40,173 bases of DNA from Parabacteroides sp. (GCA_020026285.1 JAHHQS010000017.1:1-40173), one strand, 5' to 3'. Counted from the first letter of the stretch, positions 7,932 through 17,429 are shown. Notes: generated by a model from the sequence alone, not told the origin. Made by a program: numbers and translations.

Positions 7932-10900
7932 TCTCCTTTTTCTCTTTTTTGTTTTTTTTCTTTTCTTTTATTTTTTTCTTTTCCTTTTCTGGTTGAGGAT
8001 TCTGTTTATTCTTTTTGAAAATAAACAATTCACGCATGTGCTCCATCTTCTTGTGTAAGACAATACCTACACCAGTTTCAATCAATTCTCCTTCCAGCAG
8101 ACTTTCATAGTCTTTATTATGGAACAATTTGATATAGCGTGTGCCACTTGCATCCAGTCGATATTCAACAGCTATATTATCAATGAAAGGTTGTGCCTGT
8201 CCTCTATTAATATCGTCACCTGTTGAAATACGTCCGCCAAGAACGATTCGAATTCGATCATTGTAGAAACGTTTTGCAAAACGGAATGAGTAATCAGTTC
8301 GTTTGGATCCGTCACCGTCTTCATCATAACTTTCCATACCAAAGTTGATATCTACCGTCTTTAAAGCACTTCCCGCAATATTATTGATTTCATTCTGCAG
8401 GAATGTATTTAAAGCTGTACCCATATTCAGATTTGCTTTGCCTGTTGTAGAGCCGCCTCCCAGAAACATTCCGGTAACAAGCATACTTACTGCTTGTTTG
8501 GCTCTTTCTTCTTCACCCATTCGGGCCAGTTCTTCCTGGACATTGGCATCTTCCGGAGCTTCAAGAACAAATTTGATTCCTAGATTCTCCAGTTGCTGAG
8601 TCAATTGGATACCCACATCGAAATTGACCATTCTAGAACTTTTATTACCTAAAGAGACAGAAGTTCTGACTCGTTCTGTTGCTGTAATGTTCATTGTCGG
8701 ATCAAATGGATCTCCATTCCATTGAACATAACTTCCATTCTCTACATTGAAATCTTTCGATGGAATAAGAGGTAATGAATATTTAATGATTCCGTCGGTC
8801 AATGTATATCTACCGCTTAAAACCATATCCCCCATTGGTGTATATTGGAAAGTTAAATCTCCTCCGCCTTCCAGGTTTATTCTGTTTGACTGGTCCGGAG
8901 TCAGATCGACATTGGCCTGTACCGCCTGGTCAATATGAATAGTCATCAACATATCCAATCCGCCAATAGGCAGAGCTGCTGCTTTCTTTCTCCTGTTAAG
9001 GATAGTATCTTCTTCGAAGGATGTAAATGTTACCAGTCCTGATAGACGATCCTGTACGGTTAATGGAGAATCTTTTAGAATATAAGTAACATTGGTTCCA
9101 CCCAAGAGATGAACATTACCACGCATGACCAGAGAGTTTAGAGGCCCTTTGATTGTCGAATTCATATTAACCAGCATCTTTCCGTAAATCAGACTTTCTT
9201 TACTGCGTTTGGCATCCAATAACAACATGTTGTTTGCATTCAGTTTCAAGTTCGCTGTCATATTAGATGGGTCGCTGAAATTGACATACCCATCGATAAT
9301 AAATGGATTCTTTCCGTTTGCCAGTAATTTATACTGATCAAAGATTATTTTATCGGTAGTGACTCTGACTTTGGCAGTATCCAGTTTGATATTGGTATTG
9401 GCAGCTGTAATAAACATGTTAGCGGAATCAAGATAAGCAAAACCGTTCAGGATTGGTAACGAGCTTGTCCCATCGATTGTCAATTCTCCTTGCATTTTAC
9501 CATTGAGTCTGGCCATGTCTTCCGGCATAAAAGGATTCATCATTTCCAGAGGTAGATCAGTAATATACAACTCTCCATCAATACTGTCTCTTAACCCACT
9601 TTGGTAATAGACAAACGAATTCATGAATTCCTTATCGTCATGGAATAAGTGCATATCAAACTGATGTTCTTTTTCAGATACAGGTAGATATACCATACTC
9701 ATCAATAAATCTCCGACACGTTTGCCTTCATAACACAACGAATCTATACTTGCTCCGGCAGTCATTGTGAAGGACGTATCGGTTGGCAAATATTGGAAGT
9801 CGAGACTCAGTATTCCGTCTAAACTCGGCATGTAATCGGAAAAGCCTTCAGACATTTCTTTCAGATTCACTTCACCTAGAGCAGCTCGAACTTCTCCGAA
9901 TCCGGCATCAATAGAATCTGTTTTAATTTCCAGGAAGGTATTCGAACTTCCTTTTAGCAGGAAGTTGGCAAAAATTTCCTTTTCATTTCTTAGTCGGATA
10001 TAATTATCTTTGTTTAATTGTAAGGTATCGAAGGCAAAGATTGGGTTTTCCGGGAAGAAATGAAGTACATAATCGCTCTTTTCTTTCTTCTCCAGACTTG
10101 CTCCTAATAGAATTCCCGTTTTTCCATATCTGTTCTTAAACTGTAAAGTTGCATCAGTATAACCTGTCATAAGTTTACCGTTTAATTTAGCCGTAAATGG
10201 AGATTGTCGTTTAAATTTCTTCTTTACTACTCCTGCTTCGTAATAGATACCTAATGAATCTTGCCAAAGATTCATTTTCAGAGTATCTAACAGGAATGTA
10301 TCACGTAAGATTCGATAAACACTACCATTCATTTGTATACCTTTTTCAGGAGATGTATTTGCATTTAATGCCAGTCCCTGGAAACTTACTCCAAAGATGT
10401 TGAACATATGGAAGATAGGATTATCTTTTTTTGCTTTGATTTCCATATCCAGATTCGGGAAATGAGGTTTTAATTCATTCAGTCTGATAATAGAATCTTT
10501 TTTCATTTGGCGACTCATTTCCTGTGAAATCAGGTTGAATTGGTGACTCAGTCCGTTAATACCTTTGTCACTTTCTATTTTTAATTTAAAATCACCCGAA
10601 TTGAGTGCCAGATAAGTTGTATCCTTTTGGGCCAGGGCCTTCATGATAATCGGTTTGGGATCTACCTTATGCTTCCCTGAAGCAAGGATCCAGTTTCCTA
10701 AAGTCAGATCAGCCTTATAAAAATCTTTGAGGTCGGTTTCAGCTTCGGCGAATATCTCAAAAGATGTAGAGAAAGGTTTATTACTCAGATGGAATCCTGC
10801 TAGATCGATATGCTTCATGTCGGCAATTAGCATTGTATTAATATAGTCCTTCTGAAGATTCGCGTTCAGAGTCATATCCATGACGGCTAATGGATAATTA

Positions 10901-12594
10901 CTGATCAGGTTTAGTTTTATGAAATTCTTCTTCAGAGTACCATTCAATGCTATATCCGAAATACTCGACTTCCCATATTGGATATCCTTGATCTTTCCAT
11001 CCATCTTTGCCCAGGTTAATGAATCGAAAAGATTACTTCCTTTGCCTTCTGCTTTGATAAAGGCATTCAGCCAGGTGAGTGAATCATTATGTATAAAATG
11101 ATTCGGTTCAATACTGTCTATTTCAAAGTAACCGAAGAACGTACTGTCAATCTGATTGTAGGTCGTATTCAGACAGATTTTACCGGAACCTTCTCTAAAT
11201 TCCAGGTCTCCCTTATAAAACTGGTCTTGAACCTGCACATCTCCTGTCAGCATCATCTTTTTAGGTATACGGATACTGTTCCTGCTTTCAGGCTCGAAGA
11301 AACCAAGCAGAAAATCCAAGTCTTCGGTAAACAGATTCAGATTCAGTTCGCCTCTACGCTTTTTATTGCTTTGCAAGGATTCTCCTTTTCCTGTTGTTCG
11401 GATAACAAAAGCTCCTGGAAGTTGTGCATCGAGTTTATCCAGTTCTAAAGATTTCAGACTACCTTTTGCTTTAGCCTGAATTCTCAGACTCGTATCAGGG
11501 TATGCCTGTATCGCATCTTCCGATAAATTTCCTGCAAGGGCAATGATATCCTTTTTCCCGAAGCTTGCATGGAAATCAACGTCCATTTTCCCTTTCGGCT
11601 TATTACTGAAGGCAGAATAAGGGATAGAACCTTTCAGCCGGGCTTCAGAATAGGCTGTTTCCAAAACCAGTTCCGGCAATTTTATACCTTGATTATCTCC
11701 GTTGAATTCACCTTTGAATTTCTTAATTTCTATACCGGAACGTTCTTTCGCAATGAATTTGTTTATGTCAGCCTTAATAGATTCTTCAGAATATAGGAGA
11801 GATTTGAGAATAATATCAATATCCGATAAATAAATATGCGAAGGATCCAGTCCGTTTAGAGCAGGTTGTTCATTTGCATCATAGTTGAGGAAAGATCCTT
11901 TGTATTTAAAGTTGTCAGCTTTGTAACAACCACGACCTAGATCAACTTCTCCGTTACGTAGTCCGGCTTCGGTGACATAACCCGATAGACGTAATGAATC
12001 TTCTGGCATCTGAAGAGCCAGAGCGACATGTTTCAAATTGATTTTTTCCAGATCAATAAGCCAGTTTATCGGAGCAGATTGAGTTGTATCTTCCGGAGTA
12101 GTCGATTCTGTAAGTAGAAGCGTGACTGTTGCATCAGCTATTTCCAGATTGTTGAATGTCGCTTTTTCCTTGGCTAGACTGATTCTGTCTGCCTTGGCAA
12201 TACAGTTACCAATACCCCCCTTAATCTCTATCCCGTCAATTAAATCTCCCGTATTTATTTTCAGATCTTTCAGTCCGATAGATTCAACCAATATGTCCTT
12301 TTTCAGTAATGGTATAGGACGTATGGCTATATTCAAATTGTTAAGAGAGAATAAAGTGTCAGCCGGGATGGTATCTTTAATAACTTCGATACCATGAATG
12401 TTTAATTTGATAGGAAAGGATAGGTTGATGCGTTCAATATTAATTTTCATTCCTGTACTTTCACTCGCAATTTGTGTCGCTTTTTGCACAGCAAAGTTTT
12501 GAAAGGCTGGAATGTACAGTAATATTGAGAGTATTAATGCTATAATTATTGGTAATAAGCAAATTATCCCGATTCTTTTAACCCATTTATTCAT
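7921..12594 (-). CDS. tamB: Translocation/assembly module protein TamB
   Basis: A 1557-residue AsmA/TamB-type protein. Residues 1-6 are basic, about 8-29 form an inner-membrane signal anchor (IGIICLLPIIIALILSILLY), and the rest is a very long run of beta strands, the groove-like rod that spans the periplasm and carries lipids. The C-terminal TamB (DUF490) domain covers roughly residues 1130-1526; the segment GNVHLLGGTNVTYILKDSPL lies within it. After it comes a 31-residue tail of almost only Lys, Glu, Asn and Gln (1527-1557), unusual for a segment expected near the outer membrane. The tail DNA overlaps the tamL start. A full promoter lies directly upstream. It is divergent from the NudC-like gene. 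Confidence 0.92.
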   Translation of the reverse strand: MNKWVKRIGIICLLPIIIALILSILLYIPAFQNFAVQKATQIASESTGMKINIERINLSFPIKLNIHGIEVIKDTIPADTLFSLNNLNIAIRPIPLLKKDILVESIGLKDLKINTGDLIDGIEIKGGIGNCIAKADRISLAKEKATFNNLEIADATVTLLLTESTTPEDTTQSAPINWLIDLEKINLKHVALALQMPEDSLRLSGYVTEAGLRNGEVDLGRGCYKADNFKYKGSFLNYDANEQPALNGLDPSHIYLSDIDIILKSLLYSEESIKADINKFIAKERSGIEIKKFKGEFNGDNQGIKLPELVLETAYSEARLKGSIPYSAFSNKPKGKMDVDFHASFGKKDIIALAGNLSEDAIQAYPDTSLRIQAKAKGSLKSLELDKLDAQLPGAFVIRTTGKGESLQSNKKRRGELNLNLFTEDLDFLLGFFEPESRNSIRIPKKMMLTGDVQVQDQFYKGDLEFREGSGKICLNTTYNQIDSTFFGYFEIDSIEPNHFIHNDSLTWLNAFIKAEGKGSNLFDSLTWAKMDGKIKDIQYGKSSISDIALNGTLKKNFIKLNLISNYPLAVMDMTLNANLQKDYINTMLIADMKHIDLAGFHLSNKPFSTSFEIFAEAETDLKDFYKADLTLGNWILASGKHKVDPKPIIMKALAQKDTTYLALNSGDFKLKIESDKGINGLSHQFNLISQEMSRQMKKDSIIRLNELKPHFPNLDMEIKAKKDNPIFHMFNIFGVSFQGLALNANTSPEKGIQMNGSVYRILRDTFLLDTLKMNLWQDSLGIYYEAGVVKKKFKRQSPFTAKLNGKLMTGYTDATLQFKNRYGKTGILLGASLEKKEKSDYVLHFFPENPIFAFDTLQLNKDNYIRLRNEKEIFANFLLKGSSNTFLEIKTDSIDAGFGEVRAALGEVNLKEMSEGFSDYMPSLDGILSLDFQYLPTDTSFTMTAGASIDSLCYEGKRVGDLLMSMVYLPVSEKEHQFDMHLFHDDKEFMNSFVYYQSGLRDSIDGELYITDLPLEMMNPFMPEDMARLNGKMQGELTIDGTSSLPILNGFAYLDSANMFITAANTNIKLDTAKVRVTTDKIIFDQYKLLANGKNPFIIDGYVNFSDPSNMTANLKLNANNMLLLDAKRSKESLIYGKMLVNMNSTIKGPLNSLVMRGNVHLLGGTNVTYILKDSPLTVQDRLSGLVTFTSFEEDTILNRRKKAAALPIGGLDMLMTIHIDQAVQANVDLTPDQSNRINLEGGGDLTFQYTPMGDMVLSGRYTLTDGIIKYSLPLIPSKDFNVENGSYVQWNGDPFDPTMNITATERVRTSVSLGNKSSRMVNFDVGIQLTQQLENLGIKFVLEAPEDANVQEELARMGEEERAKQAVSMLVTGMFLGGGSTTGKANLNMGTALNTFLQNEINNIAGSALKTVDINFGMESYDEDGDGSKRTDYSFRFAKRFYNDRIRIVLGGRISTGDDINRGQAQPFIDNIAVEYRLDASGTRYIKLFHNKDYESLLEGELIETGVGIVLHKKMEHMRELFIFKKNKQNPQPEKEKKKIKEKKKNKKEKKENEN

Positions 12595-12613
12595 TTAGCA
12601 CATTTTATTTTTA

Positions 12614-12643
12614 CAAATATAGAAATAAACCTTTAAGGGCAAA
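12614..12643 (-). promoter_or_regulatory. Promoter of the tamB-tamL operon
   Basis: Read on the minus strand, TTTG (12640-12643) is followed after 18 bases by TATATTTG (12614-12621). The transcript would begin near 12607, giving a leader of only about a dozen bases before the tamB ATG. Confidence 0.65.
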
Positions 12644-12742
12644 AGCGAATAATGTTTAGACTTGATTTCTATTTTTTATATATAAACATTGTAATCCTTC
12701 GATAAGTTGTTTTATTTTGTAATATAATTGAGACTTAATGTA

Positions 12743-13537
12743 ATGGAAAAAGAAATAAAATCTTGTTACTGGTTTTTATTTTACCGTGACAAACTCCTGT
12801 TGGAGAAAAAGGATTCTGCCTATATAATCCCTTTTCAGGAAGAATCTCCTTTCGAAGTGAAATATTCATTTGAAGTAAAATTAGACCAGTCTTTGCCTGC
12901 ACGTGCTGCATCTCTGGATGAGGAAATAGAGGAAACAGATAAATACGTTATGATTGGTTTAAGGGCCAGTTGGGATTATCTGCCTTTGGATTGGTATAAA
13001 CGTGCCGGAAAAGCACATCAGCTTGTACATTGGGACCGACATAGTCAGTTCTGTCCGGCTTGTGGAACCAAGCTGGTGTGGAATTCATTGATATCCAAGC
13101 GTTGCGAAATCTGTAATCATGAATATTATCCGACGATTTCTCCGGCTATGATTGTATTGATTCGTCGTGGAGAAGAAGTCCTTTTGGTTCATGCCCGTAA
13201 TTTCAAGAAGAATTTCTATGGACTCGTTGCCGGATTCCTGGAAGTGGGAGAAACGATAGAGCGATGTGTACGTAGAGAGGTTTACGAAGAAACCGGATTG
13301 AAGATCAAGAACATTTCTTACTTTGGCAGTCAGCCTTGGCCTTATCCGAGTGGCATAATGGTAGGTTTCTTTGCCGATTACGAAAGTGGAGAAATCAAAT
13401 TTATTGATGGAGAACTGAGTCGTGGCTCGTTCTTTACCAAAGATAATCTGCCGGTTCTTCCGGATAAGTTAAGTATTGCTCGCAGAATGATTGATTGGTG
13501 GATAGCTGGAGAGCCAGAAGAGAAACCTGAATTTTAA
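12743..13537 (+). CDS. nudC: NudC-like NAD(+)/NADH diphosphatase (Nudix hydrolase)
   Basis: A 264-residue enzyme that cleaves NAD(H) to AMP and nicotinamide mononucleotide and, in characterised NudC, removes NAD caps from RNA. Order of parts: a variable N-terminal domain (1-100), a zinc ribbon with Cys104, Cys107, Cys121 and Cys124, a Nudix fold with the box GFLEVGETIERCVRREVYEE from residue 164, and SQPWPYPSG at 196-204, which matches the SQPWPFPxS signature specific to NudC. The zinc ligands and Nudix glutamates are all present. The frame is open to a TTG at 12728, but the ATG at 12743 gives the normal family length. It stands alone, divergent from tamB. Confidence 0.92.
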   Translation: MEKEIKSCYWFLFYRDKLLLEKKDSAYIIPFQEESPFEVKYSFEVKLDQSLPARAASLDEEIEETDKYVMIGLRASWDYLPLDWYKRAGKAHQLVHWDRHSQFCPACGTKLVWNSLISKRCEICNHEYYPTISPAMIVLIRRGEEVLLVHARNFKKNFYGLVAGFLEVGETIERCVRREVYEETGLKIKNISYFGSQPWPYPSGIMVGFFADYESGEIKFIDGELSRGSFFTKDNLPVLPDKLSIARRMIDWWIAGEPEEKPEF

Positions 13538-13676
13538 GACTGATCAGAAATGGATTGACCGGCAATTTCATACCCTTTTATTAATAATCAGACAAAAGGC
13601 TATTGGGAAAAAATGAAAGAGAAAAGAGCTTTCTTTTGAATTGATTGATTCCTACAGAGGCTTTGATGATTCTTTG

Positions 13677-13684
13677 TATCTTTG
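13677..13684 (+). promoter_or_regulatory. Probable -7 box of mnmD
   Basis: TATCTTTG lies 27 bases before the mnmD ATG at 13712. No TTG sits at the standard spacing upstream, so support is partial. Confidence 0.5.
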
Positions 13685-13711
13685 TTTGATTAGTCATTTT
13701 AACGAGAATTT

Positions 13712-14389
13712 ATGGAAACGAAAAAAATAGAACGGGAACTTCAGTTGACAGCAGATGGTAGTCATACGCTGTTTATACCTGAAATGAACGAACATTATCA
13801 TTCTGTCAATGGAGCCATGCAGGAATCGAAGCATATTTTTATCAATGCGGGTCTCCATGCGGTGGAAAAGAAAGAAATCCATCTGTTGGAGATAGGTTTC
13901 GGTACCGGATTGAATGCTTTGCTTACCTGGAAGAATCTGGAAGAGGAATTGACCGATACGAGGGTAATTTATCATACGGTTGAGCTTTATCCATTATCAG
14001 AAGAAATTGTCTCATCTTTGAATTACGGTCGTCTGATCTGGCCGGAAAAAGAGGAGAATTTCAGGCTTCTTCATCAGGCTGCCTGGAACGAAGAGGTGGC
14101 ATTGACTGATCGTTTTGTTCTGCATAAGATAGAGGGTGACAGTAATCACTGTGATTTGCCCGAAGGTATCGATCTGATCTATTTCGATGCTTTTGCTCCT
14201 GAAAAACAACCGGAAATGTGGAGTCAGGAAATTTTCAATAAAATATATGATCATGCTGCCGATAAAGCTGTGATAGTGACTTATTGTGCCAAGGGTGATG
14301 TGCGCAGAGGAATGCAGTCGGCTGGTTTTAATATGGAACGTTTGCCTGGACCTCCGGGAAAGAGACATATTTTGAGAGGACGTAAATAA
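13712..14389 (+). CDS. mnmD: tRNA 5-methylaminomethyl-2-thiouridine methyltransferase, stand-alone MnmD
   Basis: A 225-residue S-adenosylmethionine-dependent methyltransferase of the MnmC methyltransferase family (DUF752). It has the SAM loop LLEIGFGTGLNALLTW near residues 53-68, the family motif IYFDAFAPEKQPEMW near 157-171, TYCAKGDVRRGMQSAGF near 192-208, and the C-terminal GPPGKRHILRG. Known role: the last methylation step of mnm5s2U at the wobble base of certain tRNAs. In E. coli this domain is fused to an FAD-dependent oxidoreductase (MnmC); here only the methyltransferase half exists and no oxidoreductase gene is near. It is followed closely by an unusual inverted repeat. Confidence 0.9.
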   Translation: METKKIERELQLTADGSHTLFIPEMNEHYHSVNGAMQESKHIFINAGLHAVEKKEIHLLEIGFGTGLNALLTWKNLEEELTDTRVIYHTVELYPLSEEIVSSLNYGRLIWPEKEENFRLLHQAAWNEEVALTDRFVLHKIEGDSNHCDLPEGIDLIYFDAFAPEKQPEMWSQEIFNKIYDHAADKAVIVTYCAKGDVRRGMQSAGFNMERLPGPPGKRHILRGRK

Positions 14390-14390
14390 T

Positions 14391-14420
14391 CGTTTTGTCA
14401 TTTTGACAAAACGTCAAAAC
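14391..14420. repeat. Two overlapping, mutually exclusive inverted repeats after mnmD
   Basis: A perfect 10-base inverted repeat (14391-14400 with 14404-14413, 3-base loop) begins one base after the mnmD stop codon. Its loop and right arm also form a second perfect 7-base repeat (14401-14407 with 14413-14419). The two cannot form at once. No T run follows, so it is not a textbook terminator. Confidence 0.7.
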
Positions 14421-14966
14421 AATGTGCTGAAAATATAATTCTATGGATAGTTATACGAGTGTGTATCTGTAGAAATGATTCTCGCAGAGTTGAGGTTTGA
14501 TAAAAAGCTAAGAATTCCGATAATCTACTTTCATATAGATCTGACAAAAAGATTTCATGCTTGTCTTTTGGGAACGTATGTTCTGAAAAGCGTTTTTTAT
14601 ACATGAAAATGTTACTTGATTCTGAACTCGTTTTTAAGGGATTTGAGCGGATTTTTAATCAGTTTGAGTCTGTTTTGAGGGACTTCTATTCAAAAATCTG
14701 GAAGATTTTGAGTGCTTTCTCTTTTTTTATCGAAAAATCTCCATCCTTTTTGCAAAATCTATGGACGAATTTGTGGAAACCTTATATTATATTTGGAAAA
14801 AGGATACATTGTTTTTAGGAAAAGATGGTTCAGGAATGCTCGGAATATGTATATTTATCAGATTAAAATGAGATTCTTACAGAAATGACTGTCATGAAAA
14901 ATATGGATATTCTGACATAATGTATATAGCTGTTGTGATTAAGTAACATAAATCAAATATAAGAAC
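14421..14966. other. Intergenic stretch without a convincing gene
   Basis: About 546 A/T-rich bases between mnmD and the next secreted protein. One open frame of 71 codons starts at an ATG at 14603 and ends at 14818, but its product resembles nothing I know and has no clear start signals. A TATATTTG box at 14788-14795 lies inside that frame and could serve the gene at 14967, though without a well-spaced -33 element. A short palindrome ATGACTGTCAT is at 14885-14895. Otherwise I see nothing in it. Confidence 0.4.
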
Positions 14967-17024
14967 ATGTTTAAACACGTATTTATTTGGATGTTGTGTC
15001 TTTCTGCCATCGGTTTAGTGAAAGGGCAATCTTCCGGAAAGACCAATTTTAAAGTGAATGAGACATCAGGACAGAAATATGGTGTTGAATTTACCATGAA
15101 TGGAGAGACTATTCTGCAATCTCCATCCGAAGGGTTATGGTCGGTGGCAACCGATTGGCAGAACGATTGGATGAGTTCATGGGTACATGGTTCTCCAACC
15201 CGGGAAGAATCGGTGAATGGTTGGAAAATCCTGACTGGAAAGATGGAGATTCAAGGAGGAGAGATGTCAGTTCGAGATGCTTATCGTCTGGAGGAAAGTG
15301 GTATGGTTCATGGTGTACGCCGTTATGAGTGGAATGGAAAAGATACTTTGCGAAAAGCCTCATTATCGGTACGTTTCCAATGGAGAGACCAGGGGCTGAA
15401 GCCATTTATGCCAGGAATACTTTATTATGGAAATCCTGCTGGTGCTAAGGTTAACGATAAAATCATTCCGGTATACAAGAGTGAACCGGGTGAATTTGCC
15501 ATTTTCGAGGATCATCGCTATCCGATGCCTTTCTGTATGTTGGAACAGGCCGGAACCTTGAAGGCGGCAGCTATGCATACAGTTCCAAGTTCCATTCGGG
15601 GTGCAAAATTAGCCGATCAATGGTGGTCGATGGGTGTTGAAACATATTCTGATCGTACGGAATTTGTGATGTATTCCGGGCCGATTGGTTATAATCGTCA
15701 GCATAGTGTAGCAAAAGCTCTTCAACAGAAACCAATGAAATATTCGGATACCTATATCAATATGGAGCCAGGACGAATTATAGAAAAAGAATTTTATATC
15801 CAGCTTTATCCGATCGAGCAGGAGGGTAGTGGTTTCGAAACACCTCTTTATACAGCTATTAATCAGTATAAGCCATTTGATGCTGATGCTTTTCCTACAT
15901 TTTCTGAAATTGTTCAGTCCAAGTATAATTTTGCCAAGTCTCGCTGGATTGATGAAAATGGAGTTCAGGGATTTGGCATGTATGAAAAGAATTATCGTAA
16001 AGATATTGTAATGGGCTGGTGTGGTCAGGCTGAGGCCTTGGGTTGTGCATTACAGAATTTGTCATCAGAGTTGAAGGATGACAAGATTCCTCATTATGTA
16101 CAACAGTCATTAGATTTTCTTTCTACTTATCCTGTCGATAAAGAAGGAAAATTCCCGGTCGGTTACTTTTTGGACAAGAAAGAATATCACGGAGGCGATC
16201 CGGTTTCATGTGGTCAGGCGATGTTCTGTATAGCCAAAGCAATCAATTCTGCTAGAAAAAGTGGAGAATATAATACCTCTCGATGGGAAAAATTTCTGAA
16301 AAAAGCTTGTGACGGACAATCTGCTCGAATTCTTCGTCCGGATTGGCGTCCTTATTCTACGGCAGAAGGATTTTATGTGGCTCCTTTGATACTTTCTTAT
16401 CGATTATTTGGAAATGAAAACTACAAGAAAGCAGCTGTTAAAGCAGCTTCTACATTTGCCGACCGACATTTGACGATGCGTGAACCTTACTGGGGTGGAA
16501 CATTGGATGCAACGTGTGAAGATAAAGAAGGAGCATGGGCTGCTTTTCAAGGATTTGCGGCTTTATATGAAGAATTAAAAGAGCCGGTTTATCTGAAATG
16601 GGCCAAACATGCCATGGGGGTATGTTTAAGTTATACCGTTGTGTGGGATATTCCTTTGCCTCCGGGTAGATTAGCCGATCATCACTTCCGTTCTACCGGA
16701 TGGACGGTTGTATCTCCTCAGAACCAACACATAGATGTTTATGCCGTCATGTTTACTCCGGAAATCTATAAGATGGGGACCTGGCTGAAAAATGAATCTC
16801 TGCAGAAGTTGTCGAAAGTAATGTATCGAAGTTGTTTTCAGTTGACTAATCCTTATGGAAGTCAGGGAGAACAGTTGCAACAGACAAACTTCGCTCAGCA
16901 GGGGGATATGTCGAATGTCTATAAATTACGTGGAGGTTATTCCGAAGCATGGACTGTTTTCTGGATTACTGCCCATTTCCTGAATGCCGGAGCTCGATTT
17001 ATGGAAATGAATGTTCGTCCTTAG
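14967..17024 (+). CDS. Secreted protein of unknown function, glycosidase-like architecture
   Basis: A 685-residue exported protein. The signal peptide spans about residues 1-20 (MFKHVFIWMLCLSAIGLVKG, then Gln); Cys11 is not in a lipobox, so it is probably not a lipoprotein. Residues about 25-300 look rich in beta strands and aromatic residues. Residues about 315-680 look helical, with repeated helix pairs rich in Trp, Tyr and Gly (for example WCGQAEALGCALQNL, YWGGTLDATCEDKEGAWAAF, LRGGYSEAWTVFWITAHFL). A beta-sandwich followed by an (alpha/alpha)6 barrel is common in glycoside hydrolases and polysaccharide lyases, and I infer such a role from shape and context only; I do not recognise the family. 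It is a lone gene between a long non-coding stretch and a strong terminator. Confidence 0.65.
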   Translation: MFKHVFIWMLCLSAIGLVKGQSSGKTNFKVNETSGQKYGVEFTMNGETILQSPSEGLWSVATDWQNDWMSSWVHGSPTREESVNGWKILTGKMEIQGGEMSVRDAYRLEESGMVHGVRRYEWNGKDTLRKASLSVRFQWRDQGLKPFMPGILYYGNPAGAKVNDKIIPVYKSEPGEFAIFEDHRYPMPFCMLEQAGTLKAAAMHTVPSSIRGAKLADQWWSMGVETYSDRTEFVMYSGPIGYNRQHSVAKALQQKPMKYSDTYINMEPGRIIEKEFYIQLYPIEQEGSGFETPLYTAINQYKPFDADAFPTFSEIVQSKYNFAKSRWIDENGVQGFGMYEKNYRKDIVMGWCGQAEALGCALQNLSSELKDDKIPHYVQQSLDFLSTYPVDKEGKFPVGYFLDKKEYHGGDPVSCGQAMFCIAKAINSARKSGEYNTSRWEKFLKKACDGQSARILRPDWRPYSTAEGFYVAPLILSYRLFGNENYKKAAVKAASTFADRHLTMREPYWGGTLDATCEDKEGAWAAFQGFAALYEELKEPVYLKWAKHAMGVCLSYTVVWDIPLPPGRLADHHFRSTGWTVVSPQNQHIDVYAVMFTPEIYKMGTWLKNESLQKLSKVMYRSCFQLTNPYGSQGEQLQQTNFAQQGDMSNVYKLRGGYSEAWTVFWITAHFLNAGARFMEMNVRP

Positions 17025-17050
17025 TCTGTTATAGACTGGACTCTAAATAA

Positions 17051-17090
17051 AAAGGACTGATTAGTCGTTTCAGACACTAATCAGTCCTTT
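17051..17090. terminator. Bidirectional terminator between the 685-residue secreted protein gene and trxA
   Basis: A perfect 15-base stem (17051-17065 with 17076-17090) and a 10-base loop, flanked by A-rich sequence on the left and T-rich sequence on the right. It serves convergent transcription from 17024 (+) and 17112 (-). Confidence 0.92.
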
Positions 17091-17111
17091 CGTTTTATTC
17101 GTAAAAGTTTA

Positions 17112-17429
17112 TTATTTCAATAAAGCTTCGATTTTTTCTACGAATTTTTCTTTTGCTATTGCACCAACAATTTTGTCAACTATTTTACCATCTTTCAAGA
17201 AAAGGACAGTTGGGATGTTACGGATACCGAACTGACCAACGACATCGTCGTTGTTATCAACATCCATTTTACCAATAATTACTTTTCCTTCATATTCCTG
17301 AGATAATTCATCGATGATAGGAGAAACCATACGACATGGACCACACCATTCAGCCCAGAAATCTAAAACCATAGGTTTACCAGCATTAAGGTATTCTTCG
17401 AAATTGCTGTCTGTAATTTGTAAAGCCAT
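17112..17429 (-). CDS. trxA: Thioredoxin
   Basis: A 105-residue cytoplasmic thioredoxin, the usual family length. The redox site WCGPC is at residues 28-32 (FWAEWCGPCRMV), and the cis-proline loop IRNIPTVLFLKDG is intact, as are the buried Asp of VLDFWA and the closing helix. It reduces disulfides in partner proteins such as ribonucleotide reductase. It lies 75 bases after dnaE on the same strand and has its own promoter in that gap, so it can be expressed separately from dnaE. Confidence 0.97.
   Translation of the reverse strand: MALQITDSNFEEYLNAGKPMVLDFWAEWCGPCRMVSPIIDELSQEYEGKVIIGKMDVDNNDDVVGQFGIRNIPTVLFLKDGKIVDKIVGAIAKEKFVEKIEALLK

Noticed and set aside
7932..8016. The polypyrimidine tract on the plus strand as a simple-sequence repeat or phase-variable site
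   Set aside because: It is irregular, lies in frame within tamB and encodes Lys/Glu codons; there is no uniform repeat unit of useful length.
11089..11448. A 119-codon plus-strand open frame inside tamB
   Set aside because: Its amino-acid make-up is what antisense reading of the beta-rich TamB rod would give, and it has no promoter or family resemblance.
14603..14818. A 71-codon open frame between mnmD and the secreted protein
   Set aside because: No family resemblance, no start signals, and a promoter-like box lies inside it; in A/T-rich DNA this length can occur by chance.
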